DNA of 64,000 nt from Paenibacillus sp. MBLB1832 (GTDB taxonomy: Bacteria; Bacillota; Bacilli; Paenibacillales; NBRC-103111), in the NCBI RefSeq assembly GCF_032271945.1, contig NZ_CP130319.1:1445001-1509000 (forward strand), written 5' to 3'. Made by a program: the position numbers and the translations under genes. The notes beneath the pieces are model-generated. The model ran no database searches. It was given only the letters and a program-made list of their open reading frames with translations, and had not been told where the DNA came from. Positions 1 to 11,400 of the stretch are shown one piece after another (within the stretch, counting starts at the first letter, position 1; each line of letters starts with the position of its first letter).

Positions 1-627
1 ATTAATTCTCATTTTCTGTATAATACGCTTGAATCGATTAATTCCCTTGCCAATATGATAGATCATCAGCCCATTCAGACGATGACCGTGGGCTTGTCCA
101 GAATGCTGCGTTATTCGGCTGCTTTGCACGACAGGAACGTAACCATCGGAGACGAGATCCGGCACGTCATTCATTTTATGAATATCATTAAAATACGCTA
201 CGAGGAAAAGTTTCAATATGAAATTGAAGACTTAGAGGGATGCTCGGAAATTCCCTGTATCGTGGCTGTTTTCCAGCCTATCGTCGAGAATAGCATCAAA
301 CACGGCTTAGAGAAAACCGGGCTTCCCTTGTTTGTTCATATTCGTCTCATACGGGAGTCCACCGAATATATGGCTGTTCATTTCCAGGACAATGGCCCTG
401 GCTTTACGCAGGACGAGCTTGATCGTTTATCTCAACAGCTTCATGATCCGGACTTTTTGGTTAAGTACAACCACTTGAAGCACATCGGCCTCCTTAACGT
501 CCATTACCGGATACGGATGATGTTTCCCGATTCCGAAGCAGGTGTATTTCTGGCTAATGCAGAGGGTGGAAGAGGAGCGCTGGTAACCTTGCGTTTTCCT
601 TGTCAACCAGTAAAGGGGGCTGACTAG
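1..627 (+). CDS. Sensor histidine kinase, YesM/LytS type (C-terminal part, cut by window start)
   Basis: The reading frame is open from base 1, so the gene begins upstream. The first visible residues contain INSHFLYNTL, the His_kinase (PF06580) phospho-acceptor block. It is followed by the N box (QPIVENSIKHG), the G1 box DNGPGF and a G2-like HIGLLNVHYR. This is the dimerisation and ATP-binding end of a membrane sensor kinase; the extracellular sensor part is not in the window. Its TAG stop touches the ATG of the next gene, so kinase and regulator form one transcript. By family precedent (YesM/YesN next to LplABC-type transporters) it probably senses a sugar or oligosaccharide and controls the transporter genes that follow. 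The ligand is unknown. Confidence 0.9.
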   Translation: MNSHFLYNTLESINSLANMIDHQPIQTMTVGLSRMLRYSAALHDRNVTIGDEIRHVIHFMNIIKIRYEEKFQYEIEDLEGCSEIPCIVAVFQPIVENSIKHGLEKTGLPLFVHIRLIRESTEYMAVHFQDNGPGFTQDELDRLSQQLHDPDFLVKYNHLKHIGLLNVHYRIRMMFPDSEAGVFLANAEGGRGALVTLRFPCQPVKGAD

Positions 628-1716
628 ATGTATCGTATACTTGTAGTGGATGATGAACCCATTATCCGTAACAGTTTGTCAAAGCGCATAGAACAATATA
701 GTGAGCTAACCGTAGTATCAGGAAGTGTATCCAACGGTAATGAAGCATTAGAATGGCTGGAGCAACATTATGCGGATCTGTGCATTACGGACGTACGCAT
801 GCCCATTGTCGACGGATTAACATTAATAGAGGAAATTAACGGGAAATATCCTTGGATGAAGTCCATTATCGTATCCAGCTATGATGATTTCAGTTATGCC
901 AAAAAAGGGCTTCAACTGGGGGCAGTCGATTATTTGCTCAAGCCCTTAGACGCTGACATGCTGTACGAATCGTTGAGTCGTACGGTGGCTGTTATCGATG
1001 AGCATCGGCATCGGCATGCAACGGACCTTTTGACTGGTTGTCTGCCCCAGAATCGGCATATGCTGGACCGTTGGATTGAACATGTACAGACGTACAAGTT
1101 CGATACGATGCCTCTCATGGTTGTTGATACGTTGGAAATGCTAGAGGGCTGGGTAGGGACGAATTATTATTTGCTCAACCCACTTGCAATGGTATGGCTA
1201 AAATTGGTAGTAGACTCCATAAAATCCGACCGGACCGATCTTCAATTGGAAGAAGGGAAGGATTTAGGCTTGGGTGAGAAGACGATCCCACTGGCCAAGC
1301 TCCGAAGCTACTTCCGGTTGTGCGCGGTTCGAAGGCTGGAGGAAGGAGCGCATCGTTTGTTTCAAGCCACGAAGGGACTGCGTGATATTCAATCCCGTAG
1401 AGTTGTGGAGCAAATCAAACTCATGCTTAAAGAGCACTACACGGAAAAGCTTAGCTTGCAGGATGTTGCTGACCATGTGGAGATGAGCCGCAGCTACATC
1501 GTGAACCTTTTTAAACAGGAAACGGGTACGACCATATGGAACTATGTTGTTTCCCTTCGGATGATGAAGGCCAGGGAGCTCTTGCTGTCTACTAACATGA
1601 AGGCTTATGAAATTTCCTTTGCTGTGGGTTATGACAATAGCATGCACTTCTCTCAGTTGTTTAAGGGTTATTACGGGCTTAGTCCTATGGAGTATAAGAA
1701 ACGAATGGAAAACTGA
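628..1716 (+). CDS. Response regulator with AraC-type DNA-binding domain, YesN type
   Basis: 362 residues. The N-terminal receiver (about 1-120) shows the acidic pair in VVDDEP, the phospho-acceptor Asp in CITDVRMP and the conserved Lys in LLKPLD. Residues about 255-360 hold two AraC helix-turn-helix motifs, ending in the typical HFSQLFKGYYGLSPMEYKK block. The middle (about 125-250) is a short linker without a domain I recognise. The start directly abuts the kinase stop, so translation is probably coupled. By context it should activate the ABC transporter and lyase genes downstream when its partner kinase phosphorylates it. The family assignment is firm; the target genes are inferred from position. 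Confidence 0.93.
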   Translation: MYRILVVDDEPIIRNSLSKRIEQYSELTVVSGSVSNGNEALEWLEQHYADLCITDVRMPIVDGLTLIEEINGKYPWMKSIIVSSYDDFSYAKKGLQLGAVDYLLKPLDADMLYESLSRTVAVIDEHRHRHATDLLTGCLPQNRHMLDRWIEHVQTYKFDTMPLMVVDTLEMLEGWVGTNYYLLNPLAMVWLKLVVDSIKSDRTDLQLEEGKDLGLGEKTIPLAKLRSYFRLCAVRRLEEGAHRLFQATKGLRDIQSRRVVEQIKLMLKEHYTEKLSLQDVADHVEMSRSYIVNLFKQETGTTIWNYVVSLRMMKARELLLSTNMKAYEISFAVGYDNSMHFSQLFKGYYGLSPMEYKKRMEN

Positions 1717-1719
1717 CAG

Positions 1720-1756
1720 AGAAGCGTTCTTCCACTGGGAGAGCGCTTCTTTTATT
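1720..1756 (+). terminator. Intrinsic terminator after the two-component genes
   Basis: An imperfect hairpin pairs 1720-1730 with 1740-1750 and is followed by a T-rich run. It begins 3 bases after the regulator stop and separates that unit from the transporter genes. Confidence 0.75.
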
Positions 1757-1825
1757 TATGCGAATATTATTCTTTTATCCCATGTGAAATCGTTATATTA
1801 CAAATAAAATGCTCATATCCCCTCG

Positions 1826-1855
1826 TTGAGGTGGCTCGATGGAGACTGGTACAAT
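1826..1855 (+). promoter_or_regulatory. Possible sigma-A promoter for the ABC transporter genes
   Basis: TTGAGG at 1826-1831 and TACAAT at 1850-1855 are separated by 18 bases. They lie between the regulator's terminator and the first permease. The match to consensus is moderate. Confidence 0.4.
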
Positions 1856-1896
1856 AAGCCTATACAAAGAAGATGTTGATGGATGGAGGAAACCCC

Positions 1897-2874
1897 ATGT
1901 ATGCAGAGAGGATCGATGTGTCACCGAACCGTACGGTTAGCACAACGAACGGAAGGGATAAGAGACAAGGCCTTGGCAGCTATATCCGCAAGTATAATGC
2001 GTTTTATGTCATGCTAATTCCCGGTTTGCTGTACTTTTTCGTGTTTAAGTATTTGCCATTGATAGGAAGCGTTATCGCATTTCAGGATTACAATTTTATG
2101 CTGGGGCTGGAAGGCTTCTGGAAAAGCCCTTGGGTGGGACTAAAGCACTTTGAAGCCATTTTCGAATATCCCCATCTACGAAATATTGTTTGGAACACAA
2201 TTATTTTAAGTATCTATCAAATTGTGTTTTCGTTTCCTGCACCGATCATTCTGGCACTCTTGCTTAATGAAATTAGGATGATGGCAGCTAAGCGGGTTCT
2301 TCAAACGATTGTGTATTTACCTCACTTCTTTTCCTGGACTGTGGTTTTTGGATTTTCCTTCATGCTGCTATCCTCCCGGGGACTGGTGAATGAGCTCATT
2401 GGTTCATTAGGAGGGGAACCGATCATGTTTCTACAGAGTGTCGATCATTTTCGTTCTATCATGGTGATCTCAGGGATGTGGAAGGAGATGGGATGGAGTG
2501 CCATTATTTACTTGGCGGCTATTGCCGGAATCTCCCCTTCCCTTTATGAAGCGGCCAAAATGGACGGCGCCGGAAGATGGAAGCAATTTGTTCATATTAC
2601 GATGCCGGGATTGCTCCCAACCGTCATGATTCTTCTGCTGCTCAGAGTTGGAAATGTACTGGAAATTGGTTTCGAGCAAGTGTTTGTATTTCAGAATCCG
2701 GCGAATCTGCCCGTATCTGAAATCCTTGACACCTATGCATACCGTACTGGCATACAAACCGGCTTGTACAGTGTCACAGCAGCTATTGGTTTGTTTAAGT
2801 CACTGGTCGGTATGACCTTATTATTGTTTGCGAACCGCATTAGTAAATCAACGACCGGAGAGAGCATCTATTAG
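1897..2874 (+). CDS. Sugar ABC transporter permease, LplB type
   Basis: 325 residues with about six hydrophobic segments and the permease EAA loop (SLYEAAKMDGAGRWKQFVHITMP split over about residues 215-240). The N-terminal YYxxFYVMLIPG-like stretch is typical of LplB-type permeases (BPD_transp_1). It forms half of the membrane channel of a polysaccharide or oligosaccharide importer. I start it at ATG 1897 because GGAGGA lies 6 bases upstream; an in-frame ATG at 1873 has no comparable site. No ATP-binding subunit is encoded nearby, which is usual for this family, where a shared ATPase such as MsmX serves many importers. Confidence 0.92.
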   Translation: MYAERIDVSPNRTVSTTNGRDKRQGLGSYIRKYNAFYVMLIPGLLYFFVFKYLPLIGSVIAFQDYNFMLGLEGFWKSPWVGLKHFEAIFEYPHLRNIVWNTIILSIYQIVFSFPAPIILALLLNEIRMMAAKRVLQTIVYLPHFFSWTVVFGFSFMLLSSRGLVNELIGSLGGEPIMFLQSVDHFRSIMVISGMWKEMGWSAIIYLAAIAGISPSLYEAAKMDGAGRWKQFVHITMPGLLPTVMILLLLRVGNVLEIGFEQVFVFQNPANLPVSEILDTYAYRTGIQTGLYSVTAAIGLFKSLVGMTLLLFANRISKSTTGESIY

Positions 2875-2877
2875 GAG

Positions 2878-3765
2878 GTGGCGGATATTAAAATCAAACA
2901 ATCACCGGCAGAGCGGCTATTCGATGTAATCAATGGAGGCTTCCTGCTTGTAGTAGCAGCCTTCATTATGATCCCGGTGTTGCATGTAGTTGCGGGTGCC
3001 TTCAGCTCGACGAATGCAATTGTGCAGGGTCAAGTGGGAATATGGCCTGTCGCTTTTAGCTGGGATAATATTCATTATGTGATTGCCAATTCGGCTTTCT
3101 GGAAGTCGTTTCAAATTTCCATTCTTGTCGTTACTATAGGAACATTATTAAATATTGTTCTGACCGTCCTGACGGCGTATCCGTTATCTAAACATGATTT
3201 AAAGTGGCGTCAAGGTGTAATTATTTACATTTTGATTACGATGATTTTCCAGGCACCACTCATTCCCACCTTCTTGGTTGTTAAGCAATTGGGAATGCTC
3301 AATACGCTGTGGGCACTGATCATTCCATCGGCAATCAGCGCTTTCAATATGATTCTCTGCCTGACATTCTTCCGTTCTTTACCTGAGGAGCTTTTTGAAG
3401 CGGCGCGTGTGGATGGCATGGGTGAATATCGCATTCTTTACCAGATTGCCGTTCCTTTGTCCAAGCCCATTATGGTCACTTTGATGTTATTTTATGCCGT
3501 GGGACACTGGAACAATTTTTTCTCCGCACTGATCTATGTGACGAAGCCGACTCTGCGCCCTCTGCAGCTCTATTTGTACAATGTCATTAATGGAGGCAGT
3601 ACAAACGAAAGCTCCTCTGCGCTGCTGGAATCAGCAATGACCGTTTCCCCCCAAGGGATTCAGATGGCGACTATCGTTATTTCAACCGTGCCAATCGTAT
3701 TGATTTATCCATTTATTCAAAAGCATTTTATTAAAGGCGCACTTGTAGGCTCGCTCAAGGAATAA
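2878..3765 (+). CDS. Sugar ABC transporter permease, LplC/YtcP type
   Basis: 295 residues with six predicted membrane segments. The EAA loop LFEAARVDGMGEYRILYQIAVP (read as two parts) lies near residues 177-198. It is the second permease of the importer and follows the LplB-type gene with only 3 bases between stop and the first possible start. The start is unusual: GTG at 2878 lies inside the GGAGGTG ribosome site, while the spacing from that site favours ATT at 2887, giving 292 residues. No ATG lies near. I give the GTG because it is the conventional choice, but the real initiator is uncertain. Confidence 0.9.
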   Translation: MADIKIKQSPAERLFDVINGGFLLVVAAFIMIPVLHVVAGAFSSTNAIVQGQVGIWPVAFSWDNIHYVIANSAFWKSFQISILVVTIGTLLNIVLTVLTAYPLSKHDLKWRQGVIIYILITMIFQAPLIPTFLVVKQLGMLNTLWALIIPSAISAFNMILCLTFFRSLPEELFEAARVDGMGEYRILYQIAVPLSKPIMVTLMLFYAVGHWNNFFSALIYVTKPTLRPLQLYLYNVINGGSTNESSSALLESAMTVSPQGIQMATIVISTVPIVLIYPFIQKHFIKGALVGSLKE

Positions 3766-3835
3766 GGATTACGTTATGATATGTTTGGCACGGCCATTCA
3801 TATAGATAGAAACATAAATTAGGAGGTCTACTAAA

Positions 3836-5362
3836 ATGAAATCGTTTAGAATGGCAGTAAGCATGGTGAGTGTAGCAGCAATTATGACCAGTTTGGCGGC
3901 TTGCTCCACAGAGAAGAAGAGTGAAGCTACACCTGCTGTGAATTCACCGAGTGTTCCGGCCAAGATCAAAATGTATGTTCCAGATTTTAACCAGCCGGTA
4001 TCAACGAGCAATGCTATGGAAATCCCGTTCGTTAAATATTTGGCGGAGAAGACGAATACAAATTTGAATATTGAGTTCATGTCTGCCTCCAATGCGATTG
4101 AGAATTACCGGTTGAAGGTTGCTTCGGGAGATTACGGTGACGTTCATTTAGGCTACGGTTTATTCGATGATCTCATTGTTGCAGGGCGTGCGATGGATCT
4201 AAAGCCATACATCGATAAATATGGTCCGAACATCAAGAAGAATGTGCCACAGGAAACCTGGGATGCGATTACAGATAAAGGTAAGATACTTGGAATTCCT
4301 TCACCGTCCTTTGCCAAAACTGAGCGAATTCTGTACATCCGCAAGGATTGGTTAGACAAGCTGGGTCTGCAGGTGCCCAAAACATCGGATGAGCTGCTGC
4401 ATGTACTGCGTGAATTCCGGGATAAGGACCCGAATGGCAACGGCAAAAAGGATGAAATCCCATTCTCCATGCGCGACAAGTGGTCGTGGGGAGAAAATAT
4501 TTTTGGCATGTTTGGGATCAATCCGGATAATCCGGTTTTGGAGAATGGAGAAATTATTAACGGCAATATGTCTGTGAATATGAAGAAGGCAATTGGTTTC
4601 TTTAAGACGTTGTATGATGAAAAGCTGCTGGATGCCGATTTCCTAACGAATCAGCGTCCCCAATGGGAACAAAAGATTAAAGCGGACCAGGTCGGCGTAT
4701 GGAACCATGCGGTTGATTTGCTGCCAAAATGGCAGGATGATTTGAACAAGGCTCTTCCGGATAAAAAGCCGCAAGTTATTACGATTGCAACTCCCAAGGC
4801 AAATGGAGTAACAGGACCCGTAGGTCGCATCATTAATCCTATTAGCAAAGCTTATATTGTGGACAAGGACGCCAAGAACCCTGAAGCGATCGTGAAGCTT
4901 TTTGATTGGCTGTATTCGGAAGAGGGGCAGCGCTTTGCCGAAATGGGCATTGAAGGCGATACCTACAAAAAAGAAGGCGACAAGTATGTGTACGACGCAA
5001 AAAAGGATACAGACAGCAAAGTAAATCAGCTTCGCGAGAATTTATTCAAAATGCACAGCTTCAATGAAAGCATTACAGCAGTCAAACAATCTCCGGAGAT
5101 TGCAGCCAAGCTGAAAACTACCGTGGATCAAGCCAATAGTGAAGGTGTTTCATACCCGCTGTTAGGCAAGCCCGTGAATCCCCAGTTAAATGGTGTAAAG
5201 ACGAATTTGGATAATGCATGGCGCGAAATGGCAGCGAAGATTGTCGTAGGCAATTCTCCGCTGGATGCAACCTTCGATGAGTATGTGAAGCGATATCGTA
5301 CAGAAGGTGGAGCCATTCTGAAGGAAGATACCGATTGGTACAACGCGAATAAGAAGAAGTAA
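3836..5362 (+). CDS. Extracellular sugar-binding lipoprotein, LplA type
   Basis: 508 residues with a perfect AGGAGGT ribosome site. A basic N terminus and hydrophobic core end in the lipobox LAAC at about residues 20-23, so the mature protein is a lipid-anchored surface receptor. The body resembles family 1 solute-binding proteins, including the calcium-site-like DPNGNGKKDEIPF motif near 199-211, which is common in LplA-type receptors for oligosaccharides. With the two permeases before it, it forms a complete importer except for the ATPase. The ligand is probably a fragment released by the lyase encoded next; this is inference from gene order. Confidence 0.92.
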   Translation: MKSFRMAVSMVSVAAIMTSLAACSTEKKSEATPAVNSPSVPAKIKMYVPDFNQPVSTSNAMEIPFVKYLAEKTNTNLNIEFMSASNAIENYRLKVASGDYGDVHLGYGLFDDLIVAGRAMDLKPYIDKYGPNIKKNVPQETWDAITDKGKILGIPSPSFAKTERILYIRKDWLDKLGLQVPKTSDELLHVLREFRDKDPNGNGKKDEIPFSMRDKWSWGENIFGMFGINPDNPVLENGEIINGNMSVNMKKAIGFFKTLYDEKLLDADFLTNQRPQWEQKIKADQVGVWNHAVDLLPKWQDDLNKALPDKKPQVITIATPKANGVTGPVGRIINPISKAYIVDKDAKNPEAIVKLFDWLYSEEGQRFAEMGIEGDTYKKEGDKYVYDAKKDTDSKVNQLRENLFKMHSFNESITAVKQSPEIAAKLKTTVDQANSEGVSYPLLGKPVNPQLNGVKTNLDNAWREMAAKIVVGNSPLDATFDEYVKRYRTEGGAILKEDTDWYNANKKK

Positions 5363-5382
5363 TCAATAAAAAATTGGAACGA

Positions 5383-5401
5383 ACCCTCCCTCGCGGAGGG
5401 T
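5383..5401 (+). terminator. Hairpin between binding protein and lyase genes (possible attenuator)
   Basis: A 7-bp stem (ACCCTCC/GGAGGGT) with a 5-base loop sits 20 bases after the binding-protein stop. No T run follows, so it more likely stabilises mRNA ends or lowers expression of the downstream lyase than fully terminates. Confidence 0.4.
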
Positions 5402-5451
5402 CTTCCAATACCAAGAATGGAACCGTTTTCAAAATACTGGAGGTGACTTAT

Positions 5452-8400
5452 TTGATTAAGTTTGTTCGGATTAGATCCATAATTAAATTTATGCTTAGCG
5501 CGCTCCTGGTACTATCATCTCTCGGCAGTTCATGGTTACCGCTTGAGAAGGCGTTTGCTGCAGGCAACAAGCCGTTCACTATCGGTTTTGAGAGTAGCGA
5601 GAGCTATACGATGAATGCTGACGTATATAATCAACCGGCCAGCGGAGTGAAGTGGGGAAGAGGCACCAACACGGTATTGTTCAAAGTAGATCCTACAGCT
5701 GGTAAGACCGGTGCCGGCCTTCGTTCTCAGAGCACAGGAGCCCAATTCGAACAGATTCGTTTTCTTCCGACTGCTGCGGAATTGGGCGTTCAGCCAGGAC
5801 CCCCTTTAAACAGTAAAATGAGCTTCAGCCTGGATGTCAATATGAATGACCAACCGGGGGCTTACGCCCAAGATTGGGAAGTCGGCATTCGGGATCTTAA
5901 CGGCACGAATCAAGGATATGCCATAACCCTGTCCATTAACGCGGATGGAACCATCCAGTACAAAAACGGGGGAACCTGGATTAGTGTTAAGCAGTCGGAT
6001 CAAACCACGGTAATGAAGCTTGTACCCAATACTTACGCAACGATCTCCGGTATACTCGATTATGCGACGAAAAAGTATAAGCTTTATGTAAACGGTGTTC
6101 CACAAAGCAGTGGTGGAAATATCAGTTTTACAAGTTCGATCGTGGATGAATTTGGCTATATTGCTATTAAAAAATTGAGTACAGCTCCCAAAAACATATC
6201 GTTGGATAATGTTACCATGGGTCTTAATGCAGCGCCGGAATTAACAAACGCCATCGTAGGCAATGATGCCAGAACGATAACGCTGCAATTCGACAGACAG
6301 CTCCAAAATCAATTAGCAGCACTTCAATCATCTGTGTCACTTGCAACTTATGGAAATAGCTTTAGTCCCCTTCAGTCAAATGACCAAGTTTTCATTCAAG
6401 GAAATAGCATAAGCATTCAACTTGCTGCTCCATTATTGGGAAGCGAGAATGTGTTGAAAATCTCTGGGGGTGCACTTACGGATATATACGGAAATACGAA
6501 TGCCATAGATATCTTGACACCACCGCTCAAAGGGCTTTCGGAAGCGGCCCCTTCATTGCCTCCTGTACTGACCGGAGAAACAGTCAATCCTACGAACACA
6601 ACGGTTACGCTGCAATTTGATCAGCCGATTATGGCAAATACCACAAATCTGAAAGAGATGGCATCGATTGCATCGGATGGGGTGCAGTTCAAGCCATTAG
6701 GAGAAAACGACCAAATTTTCATTCAAGGCAATACGATTGTTATTCGACTAGGCTATGGTCTAAAAGGCACAGAGAATAAAATAAAACTTCAAGCGAACGC
6801 AATCCGATCATTGAACGGAGGAGCTGTGCTAGGCAACGCTATTGTAACCGATTCTCTCCGAGGAGTAACCGAACCAACGATGCGTTCGCTTCTTAACGAG
6901 CACCCAAGGCTGCTAGCGACCAAAGCAGACTTCCAAAGAATTCAAACCCATGTAGCCAACCAAACAAGCCCCTATAAAGAATGGTTTGCCAAGCTGGATC
7001 ATGACGCCCAGGGTATGCTTCAGCTTGCGCCGTCAACCTATAACGTCACTTCAGGCGAAGGATTACTGGCAACTAGCAGGCAAGTTCTTACAAGGGTTCA
7101 GACCTTGGCCATGATGTATCGTGTTCAAAAAGAATCAAACATCGCACTTGCAACAGCCTACGCGAACCGGGCTTGGACAGAGTTGAATACGGCCGCGGCT
7201 TTCCCAGATTGGTATCCCTATCATTTCCTGGATACTGCCGAGATGACGGCCGCATTCGCGATCGGGTATGATTGGCTTTATGACTATTTGGATGAGAGTC
7301 AGAAATTGGTTGTACGCAATGCTATTGTTAATAAAGGGTTATTACCGGGCAAAGCCACCTATGACAGCCACTATAATGGAGCACCCAAGCCCGTGGATAA
7401 GGATAATTGGGGAGATTTTGGCCGGAACGGATGGGTAACCATCAATAATAATTGGAACTTCGTAACCAATGGCGGCTTAGGACTTGGGGCGTTGGCAATC
7501 GGCGATGAGGAACCGGTCCTGTCCGAGCAAATCATCCAATTTACCAAGCGTTCCTTACCGAATGTAACAACGGAATTCGCTCCAGATGGAGGTTGGATGG
7601 AGGGAGCCACGTATTGGAGCTATGCAGTAGACTACTTCACCACCTACATTGCCTCTCTTCAATCGTCGTTAGGTACCGATATGGGTCTTCTATCCACGCC
7701 AGCGTTAGATCAAACATCGCTCTATCCGATTTATCTATCCGGTAGTACGGGGCAAGCTGTGAACTTCGGTGACGGTTTAACGGCAAGCTCAAGCACACCG
7801 GCCATGTTCTATTATGCCAAGCAATTTCATCATCCGGAATACGCAAGATGGAGAAAAGCTTTGACGCTAGGTGAGCCAAAGGATTTGATCTGGTACGATC
7901 CGGCCTATGATAAGAGCCTGAATGAATCACAAACACCTTTGGACAAATATTTCGGCAAAGTGGAGCTATTCTCTATGCGAAGTAGCTGGGATCAGTCATC
8001 GGGCACCTCCGTTTCTTTCAAAGCTGGCGATAATTTAGCTGCAAGTCATGGTGACTTGGATGTCGGGACCTTTGTTATGGATGCGTTAGGTGTGCGGTGG
8101 GCACAGGATTTTGGACTGGACAGCTACTTGCTGCCTAACTACTTTCAGACAGGGGCATCCGGAGAGCGATGGAAATATTATACGAAGCGTGCTGAAGGGC
8201 ATAATACCCTTCTTGTGAATCCTGGGACGGCACCGGATCAGGATCCAACCGCGAAGGCGGTGATCAGTCGCTTCGGATCCTCCGAACAGGAGGCATTTGC
8301 AATTGCAGATTTGACATCTGTCTATAAGGATGTGTATGCACAAGGGGGCAGCTTAACCAGAGGAATCCGATTATTCGATAACCGTCGAAGTGTCATGGTT

Positions 8401-11400
8401 CAAGACGAGCTGGTTACCCAAGTCCCCGTAGAACTCTGGTGGTCGATGCACACTGCAGCTGAGACGGAGCTTTCCGGAGATGGGAAATCAATTATTTTGA
8501 AGAGTGAGAATAAACGCTTGAAAATGACGATTGTATCTCCGGCGGCAGCCAGCTTTACCGTACGCAATTCCGATTATCTCAGTCCAGCAATGTCAAGCTC
8601 TCCCTTGGAAAATTCACGTGCCGGCATACAGAATGTGACCATCTATATGCCAAATGCCGGAACCACGACATTATCGGTACTCATGACTCCTTATTATGCC
8701 GGGGATGTCCTCGACGAGCCGGTTGCGAGTCTGAAACCGCTGGCCCAGTGGAGTGTAGATGCTTCACCTGCTGCCAAACTGGATTCTATTGCAATAGACG
8801 GGATTCCAATTAGCAATTTTCAACCTGGCAATTTCAGTTATTCCCGAATCCTACCTTTGGGGGCTACCATTCCAAATGTGACCGCTTCAGTGTCCGACCC
8901 GGATCTGGAGGTTCATGTCATCCAAGCCGATCTTCTGCAGGGCTCCGCTTGGGTAGAGGTTCAATCCAGGACTCATACCAAGCAGAATAGTCGATATAAA
9001 GTCTCCTTTATCTATCCGATTGATAGCGGCAGTATTCTCAGCTACAGTGGCTTCCAGCCGGGAAATACGCCAGAGAACACGCTGGACGGGAATGGAAGCA
9101 CAAGATGGAGCGCGCAAGGGGCGGGTCAATGGATTCAATATAATCTCGGACAGGATCAGTTGATTAGCGAGGTTCAGCTTGCATTTAATCAATCCGACGC
9201 CAGGAAGTATACGTTTGATGTGCTCGTTTCGACGGATGGTATCACCTACACGAAGGTGCTGGACAGAGTGATAAGCTCGCTAACACCGGCTACGAATCCG
9301 GTTGAATATCCGCTTCAATCCTTTTCCTTTTCTCCCATCGCAGCGAGATTGGTTAAGATAGTTGGTTATGGGAGTACGGTTAATGATTGGAACAATTATA
9401 CGGAAGTGCGGATCGGTAATGTAACACCAGTTCTTACTCCGATGCCTGCATCGCTGGAATCCGTTGCAGTTAACCCGGAAGCGACACAAGTATTAATCGG
9501 GAAACAAACCAGACTTACTGTAACCGGTAAATTAACGAATGGATCGGAGGTTTCGAAGGCCCAATTTGCTGCTATTAAGTACAGAAGCTCTGATTCCTCC
9601 GTCCTTACAATCAACGAGGATGGAGTCGTCACAGGACATAAGCTCGGCAGGGCGTTTATTGCGGCGGATGTCACTTATCAAGGGGTAACAAGGAAGGGAG
9701 TTACGCAGGTTATCGTTCGGGACCGTTCCAGCTATACGGTTTCCGCCTCCGCAGATTCCTATGTGAATAATGGTGGAAATGCGTCATCAAATTACGGAGC
9801 CGCTACAAGGATGCTTGTGAAGCTGAATTCTCAAGCGGGATTGGACCGCCGAACGTTTCTCCAATTTGATCTCTCCGATGTTCCCGCAGGATCAACGGGC
9901 GCTAAATTGTATCTTTTTGGGGACCAAGATAATGATACCGGTGATTTTGCCGTATGGGGTGTGGGTGACTCTTGGACGGAAAGAGGGCTAACATACCAGA
10001 ACATGCCGCAGCAACAAGGCAACCCTATCGTTGGCAATGTGAAGTTTAGTGTGGGGTCTGGAAGTTGGAAGTCCATAGATATTACCCCGTATGTGAACAA
10101 TCAGCTTAGTGCTGGAGATAAGATCATCAGTCTGGAGGTTGTAGGAACCTCCAATGCCACATTAGCCGGACTGGAGAGCCGAGAGGGTGTAAATGGCGCT
10201 TATCTGCTGTTTTCTTATCCGTTGATTCTTACAACAGGTGTCTCTGTCAGCCCTTCGGAATTCGAACTGACAGTGGGCGCTGAGCGGGATCTGGAGGCAG
10301 TGGTGACTCCCGCTGACGCCTATAATCCAACCACCGTGTGGAGCAGCAGTGATACTGCTGTCGCTGTTGTTGACGCTCAAACGGGGAAGGTTAAGGCAAT
10401 AGGTGAAGGTAAAGCGACCATTACTGTTATGACAGAGGAAGGTGGGCATTCGGCAGTGTCCTTGCTTACTGTCAAATCCATACCTCCACCAGCGCCCCCG
10501 GTCGTTGTTTCGCCAATAGATGCTGTGGTAACAAGGTCGGGTCAAGTCGTGATCTCACTACAGGCTGAATTTGGCGTGATTGTAAAGGTGCGTAATGGGG
10601 CAGAAGTAATAGCGACTGCGGTGGGCGCAGGCGACACTGCAGTTAGTGTGCCGCTGCCGGTGCTTGCTGACGGCGTGTACTTGCTGACAGCGACTTCTAC
10701 GGATGCTAAAGGAAAAGAGAGTGAAGCGGCGACCATTCCGACGATCACGGTAGCAGTGACACCGGCGGATGTAACACCTACCATCGCGTCCTACAACAAA
10801 GGTGCTCCACTAGATGTGGATTTCACAATAACGGCGAACGGAAACGAGTTTTCCGGGTTGCAAAACGGGGCATACACCCTCGTACCGAAAGTCGATTATA
10901 CCGTATCAGGAGATGTGTACCGAATCAAGAGCAGTTATTTGAGCACCCTGCCTGTCGGTACCGCAACAATTACCTTTGATTTTGCAACTGCTGCGGATAA
11001 GCAAGTAACGATCCAGGTTACTCCGGATACGCTTCCGCCTTCCATTCCGGAGGGGCTTCAGGTTACAGGCACATCGAAGAACAGCGTTAGCTTAGCATGG
11101 AGTGCATCAGCCGACGCAGGCGGTACGGTAACTTATGAGTTATATTGTGGAGCTGAACGTGTTGCCGCCGGCATCACTCAGACCACTTATACCGCTGCAG
11201 GCTTGCAGCCTGACACGGCCTACAGCTTCTCCGTCAGAGCGGTGGATTCTGCCGGCAATGCATCCGACTTGAGCAGTGCGGTTACGGTGGACCTTAAACC
11301 TCCGGTTACTGTTTCCTCGACCAGTCCTGCACAGCCGGATGGACAGAGCGGATGGTATCGTAATCCGGTTACGATTACTTTGACAGCAACGGACAACATG

